This document shows positions 34,501-46,954 of a DNA stretch of 64,000 nt, one piece after another. The notes under the pieces were generated by a model that was not told where the DNA came from, made no database searches, and was given only the letters and a program-made list of their open reading frames with translations. Both the position numbers and the translations under genes were made by a program. Source of the stretch: Drosophila persimilis. Its lineage: Eukaryota > Arthropoda > Insecta > Diptera > Drosophilidae. Position 1 is the stretch's first letter, and each line of letters begins with the position of its first letter. The stretch is taken from positions 6,014,001 through 6,078,000 of the forward strand of contig NW_020825312.1 of NCBI RefSeq assembly GCF_003286085.1. The letters run 5' to 3'.

Positions 34501-34930
34501 GTGTACAAGGTCGGTTAAGCGGAATCCCACCTTCTCCTCCGATAGATCTCTTCTAAATCTGTTCGCGGACTATAACCTCTTGACTTTTTATATTAACCGT
34601 TCAATTTTGTTCGAAACAGCGGCTTCTAAGAGCTCTTCCTTTATCTCTTTTAGTAACATCTATCCGACAACTAAAGCGTCCGTTCAGCAAATGTTTATCT
34701 CAGAAGCTTTCGTAATCCAAGGACTTTGTCAGCTTTACAGCGAGGGGCTAATAATAAACCCAACCAAAACCGTCCTAGTTACACAAAGAGGGAATTTATT
34801 CCTTTAGATGCTTTGGGAGTGAGAGGTGATAGGTACATATATGTATTTGCCTCGATGAAATATTTGGAAAAGGAGAGAAGCCATTTAATGAGCACTACGG
34901 CTGGGAATGGAGACCAACATTCAATCTAAG
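34500..34930 (+). mobile_element. Probable LINE reverse-transcriptase remnant (R1/LOA-like)
   Basis: The frame 34580-34807 contains LYSEGLIINPTKTVLVTQR, which matches the conserved segment after the catalytic core in R1/LOA-type LINE reverse transcriptases (usually xxGLxxNPxKTxxVxFTxR). The upstream ADYNLL could be a relic of the YADD region, but the FADD/YADD motif itself is not intact. Flanks are degraded and no full element is present. Confidence 0.5.
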
Positions 34931-37900
34931 AGTCCTCGAACTTATCTTATGATGAACTTATCTTGCGAGTCTTGTGAACCGACGATCAAGAACAGACTCC
35001 ATCGCTATGCAAACTAACAGCTGAACTGGGACGGATCTCTGATCTGGCAGTGTAGGACCAGGGCTTTACCAAGGCCTAGTCATCTTCCAGCCAGGAGATT
35101 CATGCATTAGAAGTATGAGCTAGTGAATGTCTACGCAGACGAATGGGAGGCCTTCATATCCACGCAGCGCTTTTAGCGATCAAATCAAAATTAGCTTGGT
35201 GCACACAACATCCTCACGTTAGGGTGAGGCTCTGCCATTGCCGCCGTTAAAAGCGCGAAAGTATTACAAGAATAGGAGAAGTCAACACATCGGCAGGTCA
35301 ACCCATTTGATCTATCCCACCCCCGAACCGTGTGGGAACCCCCGTACTCACCGTAGAAAGAAGAGGTAACTCTCAGCACAGCCAGTGATTCTAACAATGG
35401 TTTTGTATTGTAGATTTATAAACACACTCGTGACACTAATAACTTTGAACTGTTATCAATTAAAAACAATTTTGCTTATGGTAAAATCAAATGACAGGAA
35501 ATGCCAGTACTCTTGTTTTTGCTACCGAAAATACAGTAATGAACAAAACATACTCACTCGTACGTGCATTTCGAATGCGTCTAATTAGAAGGAGAAATGA
35601 TGGCAAAATACAGATGTATACCTCAATGTTAATAACGGACCCATCAGGGTACTTATATGTCTTCTTAGCAACATTAAACATCGTAGTTTGAATAGGTTCA
35701 GTGTTGGTAAACCTCTAATCGAATCAATGGGGTTGGAGGGCTTCGAATGTTGCCTTTGAAAATCTACAGAGAGCTTTCTGCTTTGCTTCAGAGAGGGCTA
35801 AAAATTATATTTAAATGCTCAGGATAGCGACAAGTGGAGGCGCTGATGCAGATGCTGGAGAGAACGAGAGAGTGTACTCTCATTGCACCGACGGCTCTGT
35901 GGATGCGATTTACATATTACTAAAGGGAAAGTCTGCTTTGAATAAACTTCTCTGGAAGTCTCTATCTCTGTCTCTGCGCTCCTCCTGCCTTTATCGGGTG
36001 TGTGTGCAGTTTTTAAATTTGCAAACATGAGCATGTAAATTTGCAATGAATAAATTAACCAGAGTCAACTCCACTTCAGCACCTCTCCAGCACTGGGATG
36101 CGTTCCTCTGACGTTGCTCAACACTTTCGCTATTTATTAAAATATAAATTGACTATGCTCTGCCGTCTCCCAAGCTCATCCCATATTCCTCATCCCTCAT
36201 CCTTCATCCAAGTGAGTGAGGTAAGACAGGGATTCGGGCTCGAGCTCCAGCCCGAGTTCGAGTTTTATCAATAAATTTACTGCAGAACTTATTCCAGCCG
36301 CCTCGTTCTTGATTTCCTTTTTAATCACTTTTTATTATGCGCTGTTGGTGGTGTGGCGGTGTGGGGGTGTGGTGTTAACAAAGTGTTTGCCAGAGGCTCG
36401 GCAAAAGAAAACAATCACGTGGCCAGGAGATAGACAGGCCGGCCCTGGCAGCCTGACAACAGAAACTCTTTTTGCAACATCAACAATAACCAGACCAGCG
36501 TTAGAGCAAGAGGAAGCCAGCAAACCAGAAGCAACGACTAGCATTTTGGTGTCGAAGCTGTAGGCACCCTTGAACGAGCTCTCATGGCAGCGATCCGCTG
36601 TAGGAAAGTGGGTTTCCAAAAATATATTTTAGGATGCAAAAAGAGTGGTGTAAACAGACAGAAGGCCCCATAAACGTTGATATTATAGTAAAATGTTTGC
36701 AATTGTGATGGGGATATGGGAATCAACTTACTCGCTGCTGAAAAATAGGGAAAAATATAAAAAGGTTAAGATGAAACCTGTTGTTGCCAGAGAATGGGGT
36801 GCCCATGACTATGTTCTCACGGTTCGACAATTATATCATTAAAATTATTAGCCTTAAACAATTACATATACTCCTGGCAAAGGGTATGGAAAAATACGAG
36901 TATCTGTGGAGAGGCGGCTGATAGGAGACAACAGACATCAGACAGACAGATGGAAGACATGGCCAGAGTAAGAGTCAGAGTCAGAGCCGGATTCGAGATT
37001 GGGATTGGGGATGGAGATGGGATTGGGATTGGGATCGGGATGGTAAAACGTCAACAGCAGGAGTAGCGGCAGTGGCAATGGCAGTGGCAGTGGCAGCAGC
37101 CACGGCGACAACGATACGACAACTTCAGGACGAATGCTGGGGAAAAACTTCTGCCGCCCATCCCACACCCACAACAGCAGCAACAGCAGCAGCAGCAAAA
37201 AAGAACACAACGAGCCGAGAAAACTCAATTAAACTTTTGTAATTACAGCTAAAACGGAAGAAGATATTTATCCAGTATAATTGCATTGAAGGCAAATGAA
37301 AGAAAAGGAAAGGAAAGGCGGAAAAACAGAAAAACACACACACACACACACCCACACACTTGGAGACCATACACCATAGACAAAGTGTGGGGGGGAGAGA
37401 AAAAAGAAAGACCAGAAACCAAAGCGAAAGCGAAAGAAACCAGAGAAAATAAATAAATAAAGGATGCCAGGAGACAAGAGACAGGAGACAGGAGAGAACA
37501 GAACGAAACAGAACGGAAAAGAAAAGAACAGAACAGAACAGAACAGATAGATGACGGTAATAGGGGGACAAGACAGGAGACAGGACAAACACTTAGATCA
37601 TTCCATACCTCCCCATTGCAGACAGAGAACAGAGAGGACACTGTGGAGTGTCCCTCCACGAATGAGGGAAATCCTCAATCAATTGTTATGACAATTGGAG
37701 TTCAACTAGTGTGAGAGGAAGAGCAAGGACAAGGAGTCTGTCACAGAATTAGACATGAATGGTTACAGTCCATCAGCATGCGGATGGATGCGGTGTGTCT
37801 CAAGGTTACTACGAGTATCACTCCTCCATGTCCTTTCTGCCTTTACTACGGGTTGCGACTAAGAGTTTCTGTCAATTTTTTATGAGTTTACACAAGAAGA

Positions 37901-38395
37901 GGAGCATCGCTCTTCATCCACTTTTATTAGTTCAGGCATTCATTTGCAGCACTTATTATTCATTTGTATTCTTAACACAAATGAGTGGACAGTCATCGCC
38001 TTTATTCATCCCGTCCACTGTCTCAGCTGCTTCAGTGTTGCCATCGCTCCTTGAGCTTGACGACTCCTCCAGTCATTGTCCTCCAATCGTTCAAAGTGTG
38101 CGCTCAATTAATTCCCAAGAGTATACAGATATAAGTTGCTTATGCTCTGAACAGCAGATTCATTTCCATTCCATTCCGTTTAATTGCATTCATTTATTGT
38201 CCCTGTCTAACTAAAGCAATTAATTAGCTATGAAGGCATATAAAATAAAGATCAATTACAGATTTTCAATCCTTAAAATACAAACTTGTCTTCTCAAGAC
38301 CAGTGGTCGGCAAGGTCCCATCTGATGTGCATAGGAAAGTGCGTAGTCCGTAGCCTTTTAGGTATGAAAAGGTCCTTCCATTTAAAAGTTTGACA
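34931..38395. other. Non-coding stretch
   Basis: No supported gene; the first part may be further decayed LINE sequence. It also holds CA repeats (37334-37355), AAAGAA/AACAG pentamer repeats (37499-37545) and GGGATTGGGAT repeats (36992-37040). Confidence 0.45.
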
Positions 38396-38614
38396 TATTA
38401 TGGTCGAATCAGGCTTGAAAAAAAAATTGAATTAACAAATGAACATTTCCGTGTCATCATTTTCTACGATCCAAGACAAGAATACGTCGATCAACTTAGT
38501 GCAAGTTATGGTGATGAAGGAGCAGGCATTGTCACTGCGACAGAGGCTGTAGTGGTTCCTTCGCTGCAGAACAAATTTCGAGAGGATGGTATTGCAATAG
38601 TTATTGTTATATGA
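38396..38614 (+). mobile_element. mariner-type transposase fragment (N-terminal helix-turn-helix)
   Basis: The frame reads LTNEHFRVIIFYDPRQE, then YVDQLSASYGDE and LQNKFREDG. This parallels the first helix-turn-helix of mariner transposases (EQxRxxIFYDFxxGLxxxECVDxLxxxFGDEAP..RWFxEFxxG..LxDEFREGRP). The RWF part is missing or scrambled and nothing of the DDE domain follows in frame. It is a short dead remnant. Confidence 0.55.
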
Positions 38615-41600
38615 TATACCATGAGAAGAGGCATCTTTGGGCATTAAAGGGACCAAGGTACATTCATCAGTTGGCCGTTCTCGTGAGGTGTTTTGACATT
38701 TGACATTTTCTTCCAAAATATTTGTTTCAAAGGAGTCGAAAAAGTACTTTGAAGATTGGTTTCAGACGACACAAACCGTAAAAGAAGACTCGCGTGCCGT
38801 CCTCTGATCACATGAGGAAATCGTATAAATTTCAACAAAACCCTTAACAATCCATTAACAAATTGCTTTTCTCTAACAAAACAAAGTCACGAATGAGTGG
38901 AAATACTTGGTTTTTCAAGTAGTTGTGACTAGTTTCCCCAAGGAAATGTAAGCAAAATTAGCTAGAAAGATCCATTGCGGTATTAAAGCCTTCATTGTGC
39001 CAATACGAATCCAGGTACTCTCTCCAGCAATGACACGGTTTACTTTGTTTTTGACTTCATTCAACTTCTATTTTCTTTCGGTGTTGGCCGCTGCTCTGAA
39101 TGCTATTCAGAGCCCCATGCCTGCAGTCGGTTTGTCTGCTGATGAAAACATTAATTTGATGCAAATCGCGTCAACTGAACACAATCGAAGTGCTAATTGC
39201 GCTTCTTTCAATGCACAATCCGACACCGAGAGACCCACGAGCCTCCACCCTCCACCCTCGACCCTAGACCCAGGAGTCCGGAGTCCGATTCGAGTCCTCA
39301 ATGAACGCTAACAAACAGCAGGCAGCAGCCAATCACCTCCCTAGCATCCTGACTATTATGATTCTGCTTCTGCTGCCCTCAACTCCGGGTCCTACTCTTT
39401 CTACCGACGATGATGATGACGATGATGAGGTGGCCAGGTCAGGTAAATGCAGTGCTCGCCCAGTCCAGTCCACTCCAGTCCAGTCCAGTCCAGCTCCGAG
39501 CTCGGGTCGGGTCGGGTTCGCTTCATTATGTATGCGCGACACAGACAATGGGCCACTGATGGACGTGCTGCAGTTGCATCAGGAGAAGGAGCAGTTCTGG
39601 GAAGAGGAGCAGCAGCAGTAGCCATCCCAGGGCCACCGCAAACACAGACGTTCCATTTCTATACCATCCCATGCACGAACCAGTGCTGCTTTTGTGGCTA
39701 TACCCTTGCGGAGGATACAGCAGATTTTCCCTGTGGCTTAAAGTCTCCCACCTAATGAATCTTGACCGATCTACGTACGAGTATTCCGGATCAACATCGG
39801 CCGCTGAAATGTTATTTTGCCATCACTTATAGATATAACAGACTTCACTTACCGATCGTGCATATATAAATCGAACAACTATGAACAGAGAATTGTATTA
39901 TACAGAACCCTGAAAGGTTTCGGTACCTAATGAGCCCAAACGATTCCAGATTTGGGCTCTGCAAGGGTATCTAGGGAAGCGGCCTCACAACATAGATGTT
40001 TTCTCCTTGTTGCTGTTGCTGTTGTTGTTGTTGTGACATTGACTGAATAAAATGTTTTGCAAATCTGAAACGTTTGTCCATGGCTCTGGAATGTGTGTTC
40101 GCCAATCGGTCCTCCGATTCTCTGTCCAGGTACTGCCACGGCACTGTTCACCGTGCCTCCTGGTCAGTTCCGTTGGGGCAACACCTTGCATGTACATGCA
40201 TGTAGAGCGGAGTCAAATTGCCGAGCATGCGGTGAAAGTTTATCTATTTACCTGCCTGACCAGCTTGTTAAGTTTCCTCTTCAGCCGATGCCTGCAACTC
40301 TTCCCGCTCCACGCTACCCTCCTTCCGCTCTTCCTGCCTTTGAGTACTGGTATTTTCTTGTGTGTGTGTGCGAGTACGAGTACGAGTATGTGAGGCTGTT
40401 GTCCCAGCCACAAGTGACAGGAAGCGTTCCTAAGAGTGGTCCGGTCCGGAGCAAGCCGCAAAGCGAACGGCCTGCCACTTGGTAACCACTACCCCCGCTC
40501 GCAACCTCTTGCTGCGGTTCCTGTTCATCCCATCCGCATGTCGCAGCACTCCGCACTCCGCACCCCGCACACTGACAGTGGAAATGAAAGCGCCTGCAGT
40601 TGTTCATCTTCAAAAAGACGCCGCATTATGCCACTACTCCCCACCACTCTCGGCCTCGTCTACGTCCAGATCCACATCCACGCTTCAGGTTCCAGGCGGC
40701 AAATGGAAAACGGCATCATCAAAGTGCCATTGGCAAAGTTATCTGACCGCTTGTAATTTAATGTGGGCGTTACTATAAAAACTCGAACATTTTGTGTTCT
40801 CTATCGCCCATTCCGAGGCCCATTCTAGGTACAGTCATGCCGCTGTAGCATGCCCCATTCCCTTTCGCATTTCGCATCTCCGTGCCTCTACACAGATTGG
40901 ATTTGTAAACGCAATTTTCGCTTACACAACATTATTTTAATGTCATTTTTCCATACGTACATATTGTGGGGTTCTTTGGGCTGGACCCAAATTGCATGTG
41001 CCTTCGGCATAAACTCTGCAACGAGTGCATTGGATATAAAGTATGTTTTTTGGCAGAGAAATCGCTGATGAAATCTTCAAAGGCGGTCGCTGATATAATC
41101 TTAGAAAATGAATCAAATAATTAAAAGGTTAATAATTGAACATAGGCTGGGATCTACTCGTAGCCGATTGGTCTTTAGCGATACCTCAGAGCGAGTACGT
41201 GTGCCAGTGCCGCAGCGAGTGCTAGTGCCACAGCGAGTGCCAGTGCCAGTGGTCACCGAAGAGCAAGCTGCGATCAGAGCCACCCTAGGCAGAGCCCATC
41301 ATTTATATGCAACTTTTTTATACGTTCTTATATTATATATTTAAGTGCACGCATTAAGCCCTACACTGATACGCAGTTATGTTGTGGACCGTACAGCGCA
41401 GTCATTACGAGTATTATGAATACGCGGCTCTATTCAATTTTATAAGCCCGTTGCATATAAAACAAAACAATGCCACAGAGGACGTAGTCCAGAACCTTTC
41501 GGCCTAAGTGCAACCGCATCGCCAGCGGCGGACATCGGCAGCGACTTTTATCCATTCGCACTTTAATGGGGCAAGGGAAATGTTTTCATAAAAGCGGCCC

Positions 41601-42857
41601 CAAGCCTCGGCGACGACCCCGCAATTTATGAGGCAGTCATGTCAGTTGCCTGCTCATTAAATCCCTGTTCACTTGCATGGGGCCATCAAAGTCGATTACC
41701 TAGAAAATGCTCTGCCTTCTGCCTGCCACAATGCCAATCGATTACGTTGCATTAGCCGTCGGAGTCGCACGGAGAGCCTGGAGTTCAGAGTGCAAAGTCC
41801 AGGGACCAGAGGCCAGAGCCTCCGTGGCACTCGGTTGATTGTCAAATTACATTATCATCCTGGAGGAGCGTCTGTGTTTTGACAGCTGTTTTTGGTTATT
41901 GACATTCGCTTCTTGACAAAACACCCACACAAACACTCACAAAGCACCCATATGTCGAGTACTTAGTTCCGACCCAGACCTAGACATCCATCCACATCCC
42001 TGCCAGCCTCTACACTGAGAGAAAGAACACTTCTAAGTAAGGCAGAACTTTCCTCCATCGCGATGAAGTATAGTATCGTATAGCAAAGTATAGTTTCTAA
42101 CATCGAACACATCGAAAGTCTGCATTCGTTTTTCCATATATACATACGTAATATGTATGTAATATTATGTAGTTCCTGTTTTCGCTCAGTGCACTATGCA
42201 ACTCTGTCTGCGGCGGAGTGTCTCGGAGTGACCTCCTACTCCTCCGTTCCATTCCATTCCTCCGCCTTATCAAACGGGATGTTTAGGGCCAGCCAAATGG
42301 GCTGCGTTTTTATGGCACCAGTGTCAGGCATCAAAGTTAATTTGAGGCAAGAACAGGAACAGGGCCAGGGCCAGGAACAGGGCCAGGTTCAGGGCTTCAA
42401 GGTTTCCAAAGAGAACGAGAACTCTTGCTCCCGACTATTAGTGAAGCTTACAAAGTTCTCCGGCTCCTGGCGGCCCTAAAAGAGGCAAAGTTCCTTTAGA
42501 GGCTTCTGGCCAGGCAACGGCCACCCTCTGGAAAAGTTCGCCATTTGCCTGGACAACAAAATCAACTGCAAACGAGTACGAGTATGGGTAGGAGTATGTG
42601 ACTACAAGAGCCAGTGCCACTACCTATGAGTACCAGAAGTTCAATAATAAAAATCACTTTTATTGCTCAATATATTCTAATTACGATCATTTCCACGTAA
42701 ACGCAACAAAACTTGACTAATTTCAGGTGATTCTCATGGCAGACGCAGAGGCAGAGGCAAAGGCAAAGGACCACAAGGACTCACCCTTCCGCTGTTGTTA
42801 ATTCATGAAGTGCTCGACACTGTGCTGCTCTTCGCGTTCTGATAAAGTGTAATTATT
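38615..42857. other. Non-coding stretch
   Basis: No supported gene. It contains a CCAGTCCAGT tract (39463-39495), a GTTGTT run (40010-40033), CAGTGCC/CAGCGAGTG repeats (41200-41250) and a GGAACAGGGCCA tract (42352-42395). TATACCCTTGCGGAGGATAC at about 39699 and its inverse near 39962 look like ends of INE-type repeats. Confidence 0.45.
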
Positions 42858-43816
42858 CCATGAATATCGAAAAAGTGTTCGCCCTGCGGTCCAAGAAGGA
42901 GGCAGACTTACTTACGTCTGCGTGGATGGCGTCTGAGAGGAAGAGGAGGACTTTGGAGGAGGAACTTTGGTTGTGGTATGTGATTTTATGGTAATTTGAG
43001 TATAATGAAAACTAATAGCAATTGATTGTACGACGTGTACGAATGCCACACAGCACACAGCTGATGACGCTTCTGTCAGCCAGCCCCACCAGTCCACCAG
43101 TCCACCAGGCACCAGTCCACCCCCAAGCCATACTCAAAGCCAAACCCAACCCCAAACCCTGGACATTGTCCCTCCATCTGGAGACAAATGGAATTTGCAG
43201 CTGACTGAGTAAACAACGGGTCTGACACTTGATAATGGATATATATTGTACACACTCCATTCCCGAGAAACCCCCATGCGTATGGCAGTGCTCCCCCTCT
43301 GTTTACTGAATTCGAGAACCCTTTGAGACCGCTCTTCCGCAAAACGGCCTGGAAATTTCTGGCGATTGCTTGAGGGACAAGAGAATGCTGACTCATTAAC
43401 ATGCAACCGATCATCGCGGATCGGGCCCGCTTTGTGGATGATATTTGGTGATCGTATCTCGAGAGAACAACACGCGTCCCGGCTGTATAGCCGAGAGCCG
43501 AATACAAGTCCAAGTCCAGCCTGAGTTTTAATCCATTGCGACTGCAAATCATCCCACATTTTTGTGGCCACTTGGACATTCCTTTGTGTTTGTTTGTGCC
43601 TAATTAAAAAGTGTTTGTGTACTTTATGTGCGTCTATGGCATGCAATATATCCCAGTGTGCAAAATTCAATCAAAATTGCAGGACAATCTAGCGAAGTTG
43701 GCCGCGCTTCGCGAACTCGTGTTTGTTCAACACAAGTTGACATCCCCATTCTCCAGAGGTGGACAGCGCTCAAGGTTCGTCAGCGAAAGCAGCTGTTGGA
43801 AGAAAGCGTCAGTTGA
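42858..43816 (+). pseudogene. Possible remains of a small coiled-coil gene (two segments)
   Basis: From 42858, 42 charged helical codons read MNIEKVFALRSKKEADLL, then MASERKRRTLEEELW, followed by candidate donors (GTATGT, GTGATT). About 700 bp on, after AATTGCAG at 43681, one frame gives DNLAKLAALRELVFVQHK and another gives VDIPILQRWTALKVRQRKQL to a stop at 43816. The two frames meet within one codon, as if one base were lost. Together the pieces resemble one short coiled-coil protein, but the link is inference and the family is unknown. It could instead be a 5' UTR region of the ATPase beta gene just downstream. Confidence 0.3.
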
Positions 43817-43956
43817 GAAAAGTCATAGTTGGTCTACAGGTGCTACAGTCGCTGCAACTGCCAAGAAAAGTATTTAAAGTATTTATTTAAACTTAAGAAT
43901 ATCACTTATAAAATATATCCGTTTTTGGAATATATGTTGTAGGAGCCACAAAAAAA

Positions 43957-44922
43957 ATGGCAGGAGCTAGAGCCGCTTCGCAGAAGAATTGCGAAAGACG
44001 AAAGAGGGTGCAATTCCTGCTGCCGGAACCCCGGAAGAAGCCCACCCTCGGGCAAATGATCTTCGATCGCGAAAAGGGAACCTTCCTGGGCCGTACTCCA
44101 AAAACATGGGCCCAGTTTATGGTATTCTACGTGATCTTCTATGCTTTTCTGGCAAGCTTGTTCTGGATTTGCATCCAGGTCCTGCTTGACGGCATCAGCA
44201 TGACGGAGCCCAAGTTGCAGCTGGAGAGGTCCCTAATAGGAGCCAATCCGGGGCTGACAGTGCGCCCGCAGCTCATTCACGTCGAGGGCCCCATGGTCAT
44301 TGCGATTGATTCCAAGAACCCAAGCAATAACGACAACTGGATCGAGCTCATTGATGATTTCCTCAACGCGTATGACAACACCACTGTGGACCGTAAGAAT
44401 TGCGAGTTCGGTGATATCCACAGACCCAGTGATGTGTGCTTGGTGGATATGGAGTCGTTTGAGGGCTGCTCAAAGGCAAATAGCTATGGCTACAAGACGA
44501 ACGAGCCCTGCGTATTCATCAAGCTCAACAGGATCTTCGGCTGGAAGCCCGAAACGTACGATATGCCGCTCGAGGAGATGCCAGAAGATTTGCAAGCCCA
44601 CATCAACGAAACGATCTACGAGGAGCGTAAGCAAATCTGGCTAAGCTGCAAGGCAAGTCTGGTTGAGGCTCTGGATCAGGGCCACAATAAGGATAACTTC
44701 GATAACATCAGCTACTCTCACGGCCGTGGATTCCCCGCCTACTACTATCCCTATCTGAACCAGCCGGGCTACTTGAGTCCCCTCATCCCCGTTCAGTTCA
44801 AGTCCCTGCCCCAGGGTCAGGTGCTGGACGTCGAATGCCGCGCTTGGGCCAAAAACATCATATACAAAGCCGCTCCTGGCGATCGCATGGGTTCGGTGGC
44901 CTTCCAGATAATTGTGAACTAA
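43957..44922 (+). CDS. Na,K-ATPase beta subunit (nervana-like), intronless
   Basis: The beta subunit is a type II membrane glycoprotein that chaperones the pump's alpha subunit and tunes K+ affinity. The 321 residues fit the family: a basic cytosolic head (1-51) with FLGRTPKTW before the membrane; one membrane helix at about 52-77 rich in Phe/Tyr; and a large extracellular domain with exactly six cysteines (C149, C161, C171, C185, C231, C294), enough for the three conserved disulfides. FIKLNRIFGWKP is the family signature. N-glycosylation sequons lie at N141, N217 and N250. No intron interrupts it, unlike typical nrv1/nrv2 genes, so a retrocopy is likely. The ATG at 43957 follows a run of A's. 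AATAAA at 45193-45198 is a candidate poly(A) signal. It looks intact and functional. Confidence 0.94.
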   Translation: MAGARAASQKNCERRKRVQFLLPEPRKKPTLGQMIFDREKGTFLGRTPKTWAQFMVFYVIFYAFLASLFWICIQVLLDGISMTEPKLQLERSLIGANPGLTVRPQLIHVEGPMVIAIDSKNPSNNDNWIELIDDFLNAYDNTTVDRKNCEFGDIHRPSDVCLVDMESFEGCSKANSYGYKTNEPCVFIKLNRIFGWKPETYDMPLEEMPEDLQAHINETIYEERKQIWLSCKASLVEALDQGHNKDNFDNISYSHGRGFPAYYYPYLNQPGYLSPLIPVQFKSLPQGQVLDVECRAWAKNIIYKAAPGDRMGSVAFQIIVN

Positions 44923-46954
44923 CTGAACCATGTATATTATTCATGATATGCCCAACAAATAATAACTTTTACGCTCAAATTCTGAAAAAACTTAGGTAAA
45001 AATTGTTACCAAGAGCGAGTCGTGGCAATCTGTAGTCTGTATCTTGAATCTTTGAAATGTTTAAAGCAAAAACATCCAAAACCAAACATTTTGATTGAAA
45101 ATTATATGCTGAAAATTGTGTTCGGTACGTTTGGTAATACATTAATGGAATGCAAGGGTTAGAGCATCAATGTATCTTAATAATATCCTATAAATAAATA
45201 TCTAGTGTTTTGCACAGCTAAATGTACGTCTTAAGGTATTTTAACACCTTCCCCAATAGGTTTATTGAGCGTTGCAATAGTTGCATGTATTGCTGCATGC
45301 ACTAGTAGGTACATGCCCCTAGTTGTACGAGTAATATGTACCATCCATCAACATAATTTGTAGATGTCTGAACTTTCGTTTTCCTTTTGGCAAACCCAAA
45401 GACACAAAACTGTAATAATTTGGTCGATGCCAGGTGCAGGACTCCAGTGATTTTCAGTTGCTTTGTGGGTTTGAAATCTATGCAGCATGCAAGCGGCTAG
45501 GGACAGGGCCAGTGCAGGCCAGGCAGCACCTTGATGCGTTCCCATAACTCGCGTGGCATCCAGCCGGCATTTGTTACATGCCACACGAACCGCACATGCA
45601 AGGATGCACAAGGATACCGATACCATACCCCGAACATCCCTCAGAGTATCCCACTGCAGAATATCCCACTTATAAGCGGATTGCACGCGACTATCCATTA
45701 TGCTGTGGGCCATTATGCCCTGGACACGAATTTAAGCTTAAAGATTGCTGCTGCGATGAGACACGTAGAGAGGTACAGAGAGAGAGAGAGAGAGAGAGAG
45801 AGTGAGAGAGAGAGTGAGAGAGAGCTCTTAAAGCAGGACTAGACTGGAATAAAAGTTGCAAACATTTTTGCTTGATTAACTTTTGAGATGAATATCAATA
45901 TACAATATAGAATATCCGAACAACATAACAATACTCGTCCCCACACACAGAACGGTGAGCAGGGTGGCAGGGGGGCAGGGGGGCAGGGAGGACAGGGCAG
46001 AGATACTCACATAAGTGTGGCAATATGGCCAAGGCATTTTCATTATTGTCTGGCCAACTGATTTATGCCATTCAATTCGCTTTCAGCAGACAAACCGCCG
46101 GAAAATGAAACCCATGAATCAGTAGTGTGGCCAATTCGGAATACAAATGCCATCGAGCACCAGCTGTTGACCCTCTCACTTTGCTTCTGGGCCATCCTCA
46201 GGCCCAGCTCCAGACCCAGCTACAGCTACAGTTACAGGCTACCACCTCATCTTTGCCTCACCCCCAGCTCCGCCGGCAGCAAAGTTAAACGATAAACTTT
46301 TCCCAGTTTGGCCTTGACTCCAAACTCAATCATTGTGCGGTGTTTGACCAGGGGCAGGGCTAGGGCAAAGTCACACCCAAAGTCACTGGCAGTCAAACGA
46401 GACGACCAGAAATAAGTCCGAAGGGGTGTCGAAAGAGTGTCAGGGAGTCTAACCAGTGCTAACCAGACTTCAGGTTTTAGATGGTACAGAGTTGCATCTG
46501 AAGGAGTCAGAGAGGGCCTTCGAATTTTCGATAGAGTTGTATAACTATTTGAAAATATCCAGACGGAGCTGAAAGAAGTCTAAGAAATTGTTTCTTAATC
46601 AGCGTCTTGAAATATCCTTCGAGAGTCATCTGTATATCTTACAAACGGAGTGCATTATCCTGTGCATCTTAACATTTGAAGATTATTATATGGTTATACG
46701 GCAGGCTGCAGTCGATTCAACAAATCACAGCCCTCAGTCGGCCTACACTTTCCAAACAAACATTTGTGCAACAAGTGTACCCTATGAGCCGATGACGGGG
46801 CGCCACCACTCGATAAATCCACGACGGAGCTCTCGCTGCGATAGAGCCCCTAAAGCGAGGCTAATCGCCAAGCCAGTAAATCGAATCAGTCGCTTACAGA
46901 GCTTCGTGGCAAACTGGTGATACGAGTACTTGTCAAGATAAGATCAGCTTTTCA
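44923..46954. other. 3' flank of the ATPase beta gene, then non-coding
   Basis: No further gene seen. A GA run (45777-45828) creates a spurious Arg/Glu frame. GGCAGGGGGGCAGGG repeats lie at 45963-46000. Confidence 0.45.
45777..45828. repeat. GA dinucleotide tract
   Basis: AGAGAG run of about 50 bp with two GTGA interruptions. Confidence 0.9.
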
